The translations under genes were made by a program, and so were the position numbers. This document shows, piece by piece, positions 37,920 through 48,804 of a DNA stretch of 64,000 nucleotides; position 1 is the first letter of the stretch, and each line of letters begins with the position of its first letter. Location: NCBI GenBank assembly GCA_902806565.1, contig CADCXA010000013.1, forward strand, positions 58,517-122,516. The letters run 5' to 3'. This DNA comes from Hypoxylon rubiginosum (taxonomy: Eukaryota; Ascomycota; Sordariomycetes; Xylariales; Hypoxylaceae). The notes beneath the pieces are model-generated. The model was given only the letters and a program-made list of their open reading frames with translations, did no database searches and was not told where the DNA came from.

Positions 37920-38804
37920 ATGCAGCAACGCGCCATTCTCGCCCTCATCTCCCTGCTCGCTACGGCAGCAACCACCGCCCCTCTCGGCACCGCCCCCAAT
38001 GCCGCTGCGCTCGCCGCCCCCGCCACGGGCTACGTTGAGAACACCGCCCGCGCTGCGCCCCCAACCGTGAACGGCGTCGTCCAGGGCGGCGCCGCCGGTG
38101 GCGCCCAGGGTGCCGCGGGCGCCCAGGGTGCCGCGGGCGCCCAGGGTTCCGGCGAGCGCGGGCAGAAGGCAGGCGCCGCCGGGCAGAAGGCCGGGGCCCA
38201 GGGCCAGAAGGCCGGAGCGCAGGGCCAGAAGGCGTCGGAGCAGAGCCAGGGCGCGGCCAAGCAGGGCCAGAAGGCCAGCAAGCAGGAGCAGAAGGCGCAC
38301 GAGGAGGCGCAGCTCGGGGCCAAGGCCGGGCAGAAGGCCGAGAAGCAGGGGCAGAAGGCGGGCGAGACGGGCCACAGCGCCTACGAGCACGGCAACCAGG
38401 ACAGCCGGTACGGCGAGCACGGCGCGGACCGCAGCGCCTCCAAGAAGGGCGTCGCCCACAACTCCAAGACGGGCGCCAAGGGCGGCGACCACGCCTACGA
38501 GGACAGTTCGGACAACTTCCACGCCGGCATGGAGGGCTCCAAGCAGGGCATGGAGGGCGCCAAGGCAGCTCTCGAGGCCTCGGAGATGGCCGGCGAGGGC
38601 TACCGGGCCGGTGCCGAAGGGTCCAAGGGCGGTATCGAGGGCTCCCAGGCCGGCCGCGAGGGATCGAAGGCCGGAGCTGAAGGATCCAGGGGTGGCTTCG
38701 AGGGCTCTAAGGCGGGCGCTGAGGGATCTCAGGGCAGGAACCAGGGATCCACTGGCGCCGAAGGACTTGCTGGTATGCTAGGTGGCCTCGGCGGCAGTGC
38801 CTAA
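37920..38804 (+). CDS. Secreted Gly/Ala/Lys/Glu-rich heptad-repeat protein
   Basis: Intronless, 294 residues. Signal peptide MQQRAILALISLLATAATTA. The rest lacks hydrophobic core and has two blocks of 7-residue repeats. Block A (about 77-145) has the pattern G-Q-K-A-x-x-x, for example QGQKAGA, QGQKASE, QGQKASK, AGQKAEK. Block B (about 200-285) has G-x-E-G-S-x-x, for example GMEGSKQ, GIEGSQA, GREGSKA, GAEGSRG, GFEGSKA. A Tyr/His/Asp-rich spacer joins them. Block A is basic and block B more acidic. Composition resembles hydrophilin/LEA-type disordered proteins. Role unknown; candidates are protection from drying, a wall matrix component or a secreted effector. G+C is far above the surroundings. 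Confidence 0.8.
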   Translation: MQQRAILALISLLATAATTAPLGTAPNAAALAAPATGYVENTARAAPPTVNGVVQGGAAGGAQGAAGAQGAAGAQGSGERGQKAGAAGQKAGAQGQKAGAQGQKASEQSQGAAKQGQKASKQEQKAHEEAQLGAKAGQKAEKQGQKAGETGHSAYEHGNQDSRYGEHGADRSASKKGVAHNSKTGAKGGDHAYEDSSDNFHAGMEGSKQGMEGAKAALEASEMAGEGYRAGAEGSKGGIEGSQAGREGSKAGAEGSRGGFEGSKAGAEGSQGRNQGSTGAEGLAGMLGGLGGSA

Positions 38805-39339
38805 GCGACCTGTCCCCAACATGCATTGGTGTCCAACACACTTTCGAGCCTTCCAGGGCTTGTTACGACACTACGCTGTTTGCGAATCACCTTCGGAGTT
38901 TTGATGAAAGGGGACGGTCGGATGAGGTATGAGAGGTGTTGCTTGGATAATCTACTTAGAAATTGCTGTCAATTTTGTCTTTATCCCTTCCACTACTGTT
39001 CAATTACGACTTAATACATTTTCCAATTGGCGCTTACCATCACTCCCTCTTTCCATTCGTGATATGTCTAGAAAGCCTAGTGTTCATCTTCATATATCTT
39101 GAACCCACCCCCCTAATGCCCTTGCCCGTTCCTCACGGTTTCCTCCATGCGCAAGGGCCCTTCATTCAATCATATCATTGTAACGAAGTAACTATCCTAT
39201 AATGATACATGACAACCCCTATTATAATCCCCCGAAGTATTATGAAACGTTACCCCCGACATTGAATTCCAAGTACACAAGACCAACCCAGCCGACAGAT
39301 TCCAATAGCCGCCGAAATTACACCATGTATGTACCAACT
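38805..39339. other. Convergent intergenic stretch
   Basis: 3' flanks of the heptad-repeat gene and of the minus-strand low-complexity gene. No coding or RNA feature recognised. Confidence 0.45.
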
Positions 39340-39949
39340 CTAGCGCCGGGAACCATTCACGACCCTATTCTCCGCCAGCCCCGCGATCACGCTCTCTATC
39401 ACATGTCTCTTCTTCGTCCGGTCGCCGTCCTTATTAATGAGCGCATCCGTCGCCGCGGCTCCTATCGCCGCAGTCGCAACCCGTGCGGTCCCTGTCGCGG
39501 TCGCGTCGTGACCTCCATGCCTCGACCACTCCGGCCGCGACGGCTGCCTCTGCTGCCTGCTTCAGATTGGGCCCGGTACTGGCGGAACGTCGAGATGGCC
39601 GGTCGCGAACCCTCTTGTCGTGGCTGCGGCGCTCGGTGTGCGTGGAGCGGTGCCGCTGATGGGGCCGCGTCTCTTCGTAGTAGTAGTAATCGTCGTCACC
39701 GTCGTCGCTGAGATACTCGTCGTAGTGACTGTGACGGCGGCGCGGCTTTTCGTCGTAGTAGTAGTAGTCGTCATCGTCGTGGCGGCGACGATGGTGGTGA
39801 CGGTCTTCGGAGCTCGGGTCCGGACCCGGCTTGAGAGCTCCGATCGCGTCCCGGACGTGGCCGCCTCCGAGTGCCTCGAGGAACGCTCCGGACCTGGAGC
39901 GGGTTCTAGTAGAACTGTGACGGTCGTATTCGCGCCCGCGGGAAGACAT
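39340..39949 (-). CDS. Low-complexity Arg/Asp/Tyr/His-rich protein (DUF3824-like), frameshifted
   Basis: ATG at 39,949. The N-terminal ~140 codons are rich in RS/RH and Asp-Tyr runs (DDDDYYYYDE, DDDYYYYEE), then AAEAAVAAGVVEAWRSRRD, a glycine-zipper-like helix seen in fungal DUF3824-type proteins. In that frame the reading stops at 39,434. In another frame the family continues from about 39,500: RVATAAIGAAATDAL, then KKRHVIESVIAGLAENR, to a TAG at 39,340. So one base was gained or lost around 39,480-39,515, either by sequencing error or by real mutation; no plausible intron fits. Function of the family is unknown. Confidence 0.6.
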
Positions 39950-40675
39950 CTTTCATGGACTGTTCAAATCTCGTTGCTAATTGGGGTATAACAGAATAGA
40001 ATATGGACACAATCCAAATAGTGGTTACCGCTAGGGCTGAAGTCCAAACTCAAATGTTCCCAGCCCGTTGGAAAGGTCGTTATATGGTTAGATCTGTACT
40101 CATGGCGGATCGATCGATACCATTGTTAAGTCATACGGCAGTGAGACGCATGCAACTATTTCGTCATCCGCTTTAGATCTTCGGATTAGAGCCAATGATG
40201 GTGGGTGACAAATCTTGGCACAACATATTGGAAACCGGTTTTATATCTACTCCATCCTCTCATAATTGTGAAATGATCAAAAAATATTTTCCATACGCTG
40301 CTATTATAGGGCGAAAAGAGAAGATGAATGTGGTGTAACGGTAACGTTAAAAACCTCTCGGCAACATCCTGGAGATACTCGCGTTCATTGGATGAAACGT
40401 TGATCAGCTAAAAATGAGTCGCATATGACTTCCCTGCAGATGATGTCGTTATTTGACAATTCTTGAGGGTCTCGAGATGTTATCCTTGCCAAAATGTGCA
40501 TATAAACTCTAGTGGATGACTGCCTACTTCTGGCTGGGTGTTAGATCGTCTGCCCGATGAAACCCTCCCTTTGACGTACGAAGGTATATACCTGAACACC
40601 ACAAACTCCCATCATGATGCAAAAATGTTATAAGATGCCACGTGGGAAGCCATTGACGTATCCAGAGAGCTTCTA
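39950..40675. other. Intergenic stretch, no gene seen
   Basis: Promoter of the DUF3824-like gene and 3' flank of the PX-associated gene. Only short frames without resemblance to known proteins. Confidence 0.45.
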
Positions 40676-42736
40676 TCAACTCCTAGGGATATCCTTGTTC
40701 GAAATATCCGCGACAAGATTCCTGAATTGCGGCTCAAAAGCATCGATCACAGCGGAGACATCCGGAGGATCGGGTTGCATCTGTTCCTCTTGTTCGGTGA
40801 CAGCATCCGAATCCCAAGTCTCCGAACTGGCGACAGCTTCCGTCTTGCCGAGAGCCTTCGAGCCTTTGACATCCTTCCCGGTTCTCGGTGCGCTTATTGG
40901 CGTACTCGGCGTGATGATAGTCTCATCGAGAAGGCAGTGCCATCGTGTTATGTATACTCCCGGGCCGGTCATGTTCCCACCGACCTTTTTCGTCTCTTCA
41001 ATTTCATCCACACCGTCGATAATTCTTTGCATACGCGTTATTGACGTTCCTTCTAAATCAGGAGAGGTATTTTGCATGAGCATCGATGGCAAACCTGGAC
41101 ACTACTCTTTTTGTCATCTGGTAGCCCGTCAAAAAGGTCTTGTAGCTGCTTGTCCATCCTTCCCGCAGTAGCACCATTATCTTCTGATCCCTGTCGGAAG
41201 ACCTTAAGACTGTCCTTGGCCCATTCAAGCCATGTTTCTCGCAGCTCTGGGCATCCTTCGGCGAAATCGTGTAAATATTCGTAGGCTAGTTGACGGTTTC
41301 GTCGCAGTAGAGCGACGTAATCTTCAACGGAAGGTGGAACAGGGGCCTGGTCGTCGTCTTGCTTCTTCGGCTTGCTTGTCGCTATCAAGTCAGTCAAGAA
41401 GCTTTCGACCGAACTGATATGTTTCCGTAGGTCTACGTTCTTGTGAATTGCCCGAATCATGGGCTCAAAAACAGATACCCCGTCTCGTACGATCGAGGTT
41501 GTGAGGTCTGGGCTTTGACGACATAGGGCTTCCGCAATCTTTTCCCTATCTCGTATAGCAAGCTGAGCAGAATAGTACTCCAGACATTGAGTGTGTTGCG
41601 CCTCCGTAAGCGAACTTGCAATTTCCTTGTCCTTGGTTTCTAAGATGGCGACGACTATGGACTTTTTATCCAGCTTGCTCAACTCGCGGATTGCTTCACG
41701 TTGTTCCTTAGGTGCTTGGAGGTGGTCGTCGATTATACCCAAATGTAAGTCATCCGGTCTTTCTTTCCCTCGCCTTATGTTATCAGTAGCCTTGCGAAAG
41801 TCACCTGTGTCCCATTCTAGTACGAGTGATATAATCCTAGAGATAATTAGGATCTCTAATCTTGGGCTTATAAGCTGTTACATACCTCTGAAATAAGTTC
41901 ATTCCATCAGCAGCATTTTGCGTGAAACCAAGCCAGTTTGAGATTGCCCCAACACTGACTTTGGCTAGGAATAACCGGACCATAGCATTGATCATTGTGC
42001 CTGCATTTCCCACACGTAACGTTTGCCCGACTACCGTATACGGAACTAGGCTGTGGACGTTGGAAAGTAATTTGAGCAAGTAAGGGCCTTCGGCAGAAAG
42101 AACAAATAGATGATGGAAGAAAGTGGCAATGTATATGATGGCAAAGTCAACAGCCGCTTTCACGGCGGGTGAATGGTTTTCGATACTCGTGGTCTTTGCA
42201 AATTCGTCGAATAACTCGTCAAGCAAGTTGCCATAGACTAAATGTTGAGCCACATCGTCCCAGGCTCTAGTAAGATCCTCTGCTTTGTGTGCATCATATT
42301 TTCCTTTGAGATTTGGTAGTGTATCATTGGGCACGCCACTCAATAAGCCCCTGGTGACGCATTCATGGATGACGGAGGCGGCCGAAGCGAGCCTCTTCCT
42401 ACTTCCAAGAGTGCCTTTATCGTAGCTCTCCGACAAATCTGCTTCGCCAAGTCTCCTCATCATATTACGGAACTTGGAAGACCAGAACTCGGGTGGCAAA
42501 TCCCTGATTCCAGGAGCAGGAAGAACTAATCTGGTAAGGAGAAGCTGCAACAGTGGAGATGACGATCTTGAGATGTCGCTACCGTTCTCCTTGCGGGCCG
42601 GGGCGTCAAATGGATATCCATACTTTTCGATGGCATCAGGGTCCCTGAAACTTTGGACCTCGGTATAGGTCTCATGGTGAACAAGAATGTCGAGTAAGGC
42701 GCCCAACTGTTGCAGCGATAGAGTCGCGGAAGACAT
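40676..42736 (-). CDS. PX-associated (PXB/DUF3818) protein, frameshifted near its C-terminus
   Basis: Exon 1 is 41,886-42,736 and exon 2 starts at 41,836 after a 49-nt intron. The N-terminal PX-associated region is clear: LDILVHHETYTEVQSF, ADLSESYDKGTLGSRK, AEDLTRAWDDVAQHLVYGNLLDELF, VGNAGTMINAMVRLFLAKVSVGAISNWLG, and after the junction IISLVLEWDTGDFRKA (DUF3818). Near 41,050-41,095 the frame breaks: VQ, then IDAHAKYLS, then DLEGTSITRMQRI lie in three frames, consistent with two single-base insertions (one in a TTT run). The end has TGPGVYITRW and LLDETIITP, then stops at 40,676. Relatives (yeast Ypr097w type) bind phosphoinositides through a PX domain; none is visible here, so this is a PX-less form or a shortened gene. 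Confidence 0.72.
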
Positions 42737-43329
42737 GACGAGGGATTATAGATACCGAAGCAGGGGTGGCAGCAAATGAGAGAGTATTTTCATATGTGTG
42801 GTATGGCGTGTATTTGATGCATGGCGATGAGTTTGAAAAATTTCGGTGCCTGATACGGAACAATACAAAGCTTCGTATTCTCGAACCCAAGAACGCGTCT
42901 CTTGAGACCCTGACTCTTCGCAGCGGGTGCTGACGTCATCTAGCTTGAATAGTCTAAGCTTAGATGCCCCTTTTGGCTGTGCCCATGACCCGTACAAAGC
43001 ATAGATGAAAATGTTAACTTACTGTTCATTCGCCAAGTATCAGGAGAATAATTAAGTCCGACTTGGACTTGAACTCTTTCGTGTACCTTAAGGGAGGTCA
43101 GAGGTAGGTACCTAAGTACACCTAGAAATGGATCGGCTAAAGGCATACTGGATATGAGCATATGTCTGACTCCGATACTACGATTTCACCGTTTGTCATG
43201 TGGCCTGTGCGTTAATCGTCTGCCTATCTCCGAACTTTTCGCGACGAGATCCGACAATTCTCCAACAAACCTGTAAGCTCTCTTGGAACAGCCGTTATAC
43301 CATCAGCCTCAAAATGATTCGTAAGGACA
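42737..43329. promoter_or_regulatory. Divergent promoter between the PX-associated and carrier genes
   Basis: 593 bases separating two opposite 5' ends. Contains TAGGTACCTA at 43,105-43,114. No coding frame recognised. Confidence 0.45.
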
Positions 43330-44718
43330 ATGCCGCCAGGCCGCGATGATGTCGACGGCTCACCTCAGGGTCTTTATAGAGGTGTCCTCCCCGTCATACC
43401 ATCCGATGGAAGTCTAGATAATCCTTCGCGCAATAATGCCGCGACCGCCGCGTCAGCCGCAGGTGTCCGGGCCTTGAGCGCCCAGGCCATCGCTTTTTAC
43501 TTCCGCGCTCCTGTCAAGGCCTTCTTTCGGACTCGAGTAGACTACCTAGCATATGCGCGAAGTGTACATCAAACACAGACGGAACTACTGGCGCGCGCTG
43601 CTGCTAATAGCCAGACGGCTTCACGGCTGAGCCTCACCCTGAGGCAAGCATGGATGTGGGCAAGAGGCACTACCCCTGGACTGCTCACCTCAGTTATCCA
43701 GCAGCACGGATGGAGTATTGTTCCCCAGCAGATCCTCCCGCCACTAATGGCAAATGTTGGGGTCGGTGCTGTTTTGTACACCAGCTATCTACACATTCTG
43801 GGGACTTTGCACGAGGAAACTTCTAGGGCGCCAAAGAGGGTATTTCCACCACCAGATCCGATCCACACCATCACTGCAGGATTCCTAGCTGGTACCATTC
43901 AAAGTGTCGTCGCAGCTCCGCTTGATGCTATTCAAGCCAGATACGACCATCGTGACCTCATTTCTGCCGGCGACGGAAATGGAAGACCGAGGAGTATGTG
44001 GTCGTTCTCGGCGGAGAAGCTAAGAGAGATAGGCCTGCGCGGAGTCTTTGCGGGATGGGGTTTATCTTTCCTGAAGGATAGTTTTGGGAGCGCTATCTTC
44101 TTTGGCACTTTCGAATACATGAAAGCTCAGAGCTACTATCGGTTCATCCTCTGGTACTACGGCGGGCTACATCCGGATGTCGTCGATGTGCTGGCTCAAA
44201 AGAGGCCGCTCACCGGACAGGCCGCGGCCGATGATGCTGCCAAGGGTCCCAGCCGCCCAGTGATCATACGACCGCATTATGCGCTCGAGCCAATGTTTCT
44301 ACTACTCGCCGGCATCACGGCATCGTTCACCCAGCAGACTATCCTTCATCCTTTAACTCATATTCAAGTTCAACATTGGGATCATCTCGAGGATTTGGAC
44401 GCGAAAGCAGCTAGGATGAAGAACTCTGCAGTCGCGAACCCTGACAAGCCAAGACGCAAGTGGCGTATGCTTCGAGCCTATTACCATGCCTATCAAGAGA
44501 CTTGGACTCAGTGTGTGGCCGAGGCAACCTCCGAGGGTAGAGGATTGACGAGATGGCTGTATCGGGGATTTTGGTGGAACACGAGTAAGCGTCTAAGTGA
44601 GCCGTCTAAACATCACAGTTGCTAATCACTATCTACTACAGTCCGGCAGGTTCCTAGCACTAGTGCTGGTCTGATTATTTTCGAGTTGGTACGACGTAAA
44701 TACGGAGGGCGGAAATGA
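43330..44718 (+). CDS. Mitochondrial carrier-like protein (SLC25 type)
   Basis: Two exons: 43,330-44,584 and 44,642-44,718 (57-nt intron); 443 residues. Repeats of the solute-carrier fold are recognisable but degenerate: ITAGFLAGTIQSVVAAPLDAIQARYD (P-x-D-x-I-x-x-R), GLRGVFAGWGLSFLKDSFGSAIFFGTFEY, and a third with HPLTHIQVQ and LYRGFWWNTIRQVPSTSAGLIIFELV across the junction. It lies in the inner mitochondrial membrane in related proteins; the substrate is unknown. The long N-terminal extension and weak signature repeats suggest an outlying fungal subfamily. An ATG 16 bases upstream is out of frame and ends after 12 codons. Confidence 0.82.
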
Positions 44719-44953
44719 GCCGGTACGGGTGGCAAAGGACGATTACGAGATTCTTCTTGATTAGATCTGAGTGGCTGTTCTGGTCTCGGGCGTTCGGTGT
44801 TATGGCATGAGCACAAGATTTCACCGCTCGGCGCGAGGGTACTCTTCTCAACGTAGCGTTCATGAACATCGCATTTTCGATATAGAGCACTTATGTAGCT
44901 TGACACCGCCTTTGAAGGGCTTGGCATATAGAGGTAAAGCACAAGCGGTCAGT

Positions 44954-46440
44954 CTATCTCCCCTTATTACTAGCACTTCGAATATATGGTTCGAGAGGAA
45001 AGACTTCGCCTTCCGGTGTGACGCCGTCGTACAGTTGCGCCCATCGAGGTTTCAAGGCTTCAGGGGTCGGCCACGCGTTCTCCGGATCACGCAGCCATAG
45101 CCGCAGAAGATGACGGCTACGGATTCAGTTAGTTAGGTACCTATTCAATTCTTCGGACAGCCTGATCACTATAGGAATATACGTACCGTTTCTCTGGTGT
45201 ATCGGTAAACCCGTCTCTCGCGTGGAAGACGGCGAGGTTATTGACGTACTGCATATCTCCCTTCTGGAAGTCGGTGTTCACGCAGTACTTCTCGCCTAGG
45301 AAATGGAGAGTGTCGAGAGCCTCGGCCTGGGCCTCGGTGATAGGTGGAATGTTAGGGCTCCGCGGGAGGGCACCGAAACCAACGAAGTAGCGCCGGCCAT
45401 ACTGCAGAGCCACCCTTTCAGGGGTAGATTCCGTCGACGGGAAATGAAATAAAAGCGGCCTCTCGGTGTACTGTTTGTCCGCCTTCTCGAAGCTAAAACA
45501 GGGGTGAAATAGTTAGCTTGACTGACTGGATGATTTTTTTTCAGGGCTCATTAACTCACACTTCCATGTCCCAACTTTGGGAAAGGGTATGGATGAGGTC
45601 CGGGGAGCGAGTAGCAGCGATTTCGTTATAAACCCGCCACGTACTAGCGAGCTTGCTGGCGCCGCCTGCTGCCGACGTCTCGAGCGCGAATAGTGACACA
45701 ATATCGCCGGAGTCCGTATGAAAGACCTGCTTATCGGTGGTGTAAGCTGGACTGCCTATGACACCGTTGTTCTGCGACCAGGATAAATCCTTGATGTGGC
45801 TGAGGACCACGTCCGCCTTCTCGCCGTTGAATTTATGATCCTGACGCCCGCGCTGGGCTCCAATGTGCGCGGAAATCCCCGAGTAGATGATGATGTTCTC
45901 TTCGCGAGAATGGTCGTCCACGCGCAGACCGCGGATCACGAAGAATCCATGTCCGTCGTGCAGCTCTGCAGACAGACGACGCAATTCCCCGTGCAGATTC
46001 GGAAGCGGGAATGTCTCTTCCGTGAGATGGCCTAAAGGCAAGGCCAGACCTGAACATCATGGTGGATTAGCGAGTGGTCAAGTCCCACAATTGAGGGCCC
46101 TCAGATCACCCACCTTTGAAGTGGTCGACGGCTCGGTCTATCTCATCGAGCTGTTCGGCACTGAGAACGTAAGTCCAGTCATAACTATTGCCGACCGTAT
46201 CGCCTTCCCAGACTAAGTCCCCCGTCAGCTTCGCCGGATAGCCCTTTGGAAGAGCAGTCGGCAAGTTCCCCTCCTTGAGCCGACGAGCGGCTCGGCTTGC
46301 CACTTCTCGTAGTCCGGCGCATAGGTTATGTCCGGCTGACCGGGCGGGGCAGGCGCTTTCGGCGTGGAACGAACGTGACCGTTGTCGACATACTTCTTCA
46401 GGGAGTCAATTGGATTCACTTGCAATGAGACTTTGATGGT
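44954..46440 (-). CDS. TauD/TfdA-type Fe(II)/2-oxoglutarate dioxygenase, frameshifted
   Basis: Exons: from about 46,440 to 46,114; 45,560-46,049; 45,187-45,492; 44,954-45,116; introns of 64-70 nt. Iron-binding motif H-x-D in VFHTDSGDIVSLFAL, distal His in NNLAVFHARDGF, and the 2-oxoglutarate Arg region RHLLRLWLRDP after the last junction. Such enzymes hydroxylate or desulfonate small molecules such as taurine-like sulfonates; the substrate is unknown. Exon 1 changes frame at 46,300: APDYEKW lies in one frame and ASRAARRLKEGNLP in the next, as if one G were lost from a GGG run. No ATG is visible at the 5' end; an ATG at 46,466 is out of frame, so the start is unresolved. Confidence 0.78.
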
Positions 46441-47249
46441 ACGGGTTTCTTAATTACTTTATTCATTTCACTGCGGCCTCACTAATTAACCAAGTATCGA
46501 GGTTGGAGATATGAAGCCATGTCCGCTCTAAAATTGCGTCATCCGTTACGTTCAATGCGACGCCCTCATTCGGAGACAGCCCTCTAGTCGCATTCATTTC
46601 GCTCCAACCGGTGGTGTTAGCCGGCGGCGTTTCCCGATGGTCGAATTTTATCCTTCTATCTCGACTAAGATCTATTTCTCTTCAAGTGAGATTCGTGACT
46701 TTCAGAAACATTCCTGAGTGGTAATAACTGAAAGATAGTGGGTTGATCCTGATCGTTAGAGCTATCCACCCCGCATTCCCATGCCTAATACATTGTTGTA
46801 TTCCCGACTCCTTTTTAAGGAATGCAATCCAAGTCCATTGTTTACAATTCCAATCCTGAAGAATTTTTCCCATACCGGGTATTTTCAACCCGATCACGAC
46901 CCTTTCCAATGACTATAAAGGGGATTGAGATCAAGTTTCCAGACCAACTGGTGCCAGCTCACTTCAGCCAAAACATTAATGAAAATCCGACCTCGTTGCC
47001 GAAAGAGTGATATCTCTGCCCCATCATGGGACGACATATTAGAGCTAGAACTTGGCTCTCCCATTCCAAGATGAAGCATCAGATTAACGACCCGACGTCT
47101 TGCCGAGGTCTCTGCTTACGTTTGATGACCACCTTAAACTTGGCCGCCTCTTGTATAGTACCGAAAAATGGGTGAGTAGCAAAGCCAATGCCGCCTTTAA
47201 CCGTTAGCATGATAACAACTACCGCGACGAACAGGGAGAGAGTGGTCAT
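46441..47249. other. Intergenic stretch, no gene seen
   Basis: Only short frames without family resemblance. It contains the probable promoter of the dioxygenase gene. Confidence 0.45.
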
Positions 47250-47925
47250 CTAGACGTACCAGCAGACAGCTTGAATATGAGCTACCAGAGCCCTTCCCAA
47301 GCCCTTGAAGAATCCTTTCGCACCTTCTTTCTTGGCGCCCTTGTAAGGCAACGACACCCAGTCTGTGAGACCGTCAAAGAGACCATACCATATGACCTGT
47401 AGAGACATGTTAATCGTCATGGACGTGGCAGAATGATAAACAGACATGCTCACCTCGAGGCTGGCGGCCATGCCGATGGAAGCCGGTTATGTTGGGCCTT
47501 TCCGGACTGTTTCGTCATTGTAGAGAGTGGGGGATATAGTGGATTGTTTTGGCAGTGCCATGCCCAATGACCAGGGGAATTTTGAACGCGCCGGCAAGTA
47601 TCATTCCCATCCCCCTGAGCATGTCCAGCCAACCTGTCCAGAACGGATGGCAACCTTCATCATCTTCCTCGTCATGCTGGTCATGTCTAGCGTCGTATGG
47701 TCCGCTCCCAGGGCGGAGGTGGTTGGTATGTTGTGATAGCCACGCGCGATGGGTTTTCCGGCAGCTGCGTGTTCGAGTCGACGTTCGTCGTGCTGCCGCC
47801 TATCTCGTCTATGCCTCCGATGAACTTGACACCGTAGTCCCGTCTACCGGTGACCGAGACACGGGATGTGGTCGCAGAGGGCGGCCGGTTCATATTGAAA
47901 GATTTTATATCTTCCGACATACAGC
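47250..47925 (-). pseudogene. Debris of a fungal UDP-glycosyltransferase-like gene (C-terminal tail)
   Basis: Pieces lie in the right order but in several frames on the minus strand. A fragment at about 47,690-47,920 reads DEIGGSTTNVD. One near 47,530-47,650 reads TGWLDMLRGMGMILAGAFKIPLVIGHGTAK. The last, 47,261-47,471, reads MAASLEVSMSV and WVSLPYKGAKKEGAKGFFKGLG. This order and the PYKGAKKEGAKGF block resemble the tails of fungal sterol/UDP-glucosyltransferase-family proteins (family resemblance from memory, not searched). The catalytic domain is absent and stops interrupt it, so it is non-functional. Confidence 0.42.
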
Positions 47926-48804
47926 CAGGCCTTGCTGGGTCGCCGTGGAGCTATGATACTGGTATGTGTCGAAGACTGCTCTCCCAGTGGGTACTTCGTC
48001 TTGGTCGAATCTGCAAGGAGATGAATTCAAACTCTACGTCCACATTCCTGGCAGGTCGAATTACCAACGACGATATTAGTGAGGAAGACCTGCTGGAGTT
48101 GATTTCAAGTTGCTCATAGATTGAGGGGCAAGCGGCATACAAGCAGCATATATACAGCCAGACCTGAGAGTTAGAAAGTGATATGTGATATGATAATCGC
48201 GTTCCGCGGCGGAGCAGCCCCTTGTTGATCGCCCAAGGCACCGAGATTATCGCAGGGGTGATTGGCCCGGGCGATATGCATGGTTGACAGTCGTGGAGGT
48301 CGTCCAATCGGTTGATTCGGCGCAAAGGTTATGTGTTTCGAAACGGCTTGTGGCGCAGCGTCTCATCGCCTGCCATCTCCTTTTCCTTGCACTTTCAGAC
48401 GTGCACTGAGCCGGATCTAAACTTATTCCACCACAGCTCTGGTTTACCTAGGGCAATGTACTAATGCGCACCTGGGTATGCACAAAATAAAGCCAGGTTA
48501 AGGGGCTCATCTCTGGGACAGAAGGTCAATTGCTCGATTTTCTTGATACTTGTCGCGAGAGAGTTGAATGATATATCTGGGGGTAGGGGCTTTCGCGATG
48601 AGAACTGGTCACCATCAGCTTGAGGGTGTGCACTGGGCCCCCGCTGCGCCCCTATACTTACAATCTCTAATACGTGAACCACTGGAAACAACTTCACACT
48701 CGAATAATGTCTCTGAAGTAGGCTGGCACTCTGATGAATTATATCGAATTTTTATCACCTGTTAGCATTCGCTCGGTAGACTTCACTAATTATGTAGCTG
48801 CTAA
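47926..48804. other. Intergenic stretch, no gene seen
   Basis: Unassigned sequence between the glycosyltransferase debris and the GH32 gene. A plus-strand open frame to 48,119 overlaps the debris and has no family resemblance. Confidence 0.4.

Noticed and set aside
38098..38781. A 227-codon Arg/Ala/Pro-rich frame inside the heptad-repeat gene, and its antisense frames
   Set aside because: They are shifted readings of G+C-rich repeats with no start context, signal peptide or family resemblance.
39202..39991. Plus-strand frames opposite the DUF3824-like gene
   Set aside because: Their Val/Ala and Arg-rich strings are the complement of the Asp/Tyr/His/Arg repeats.
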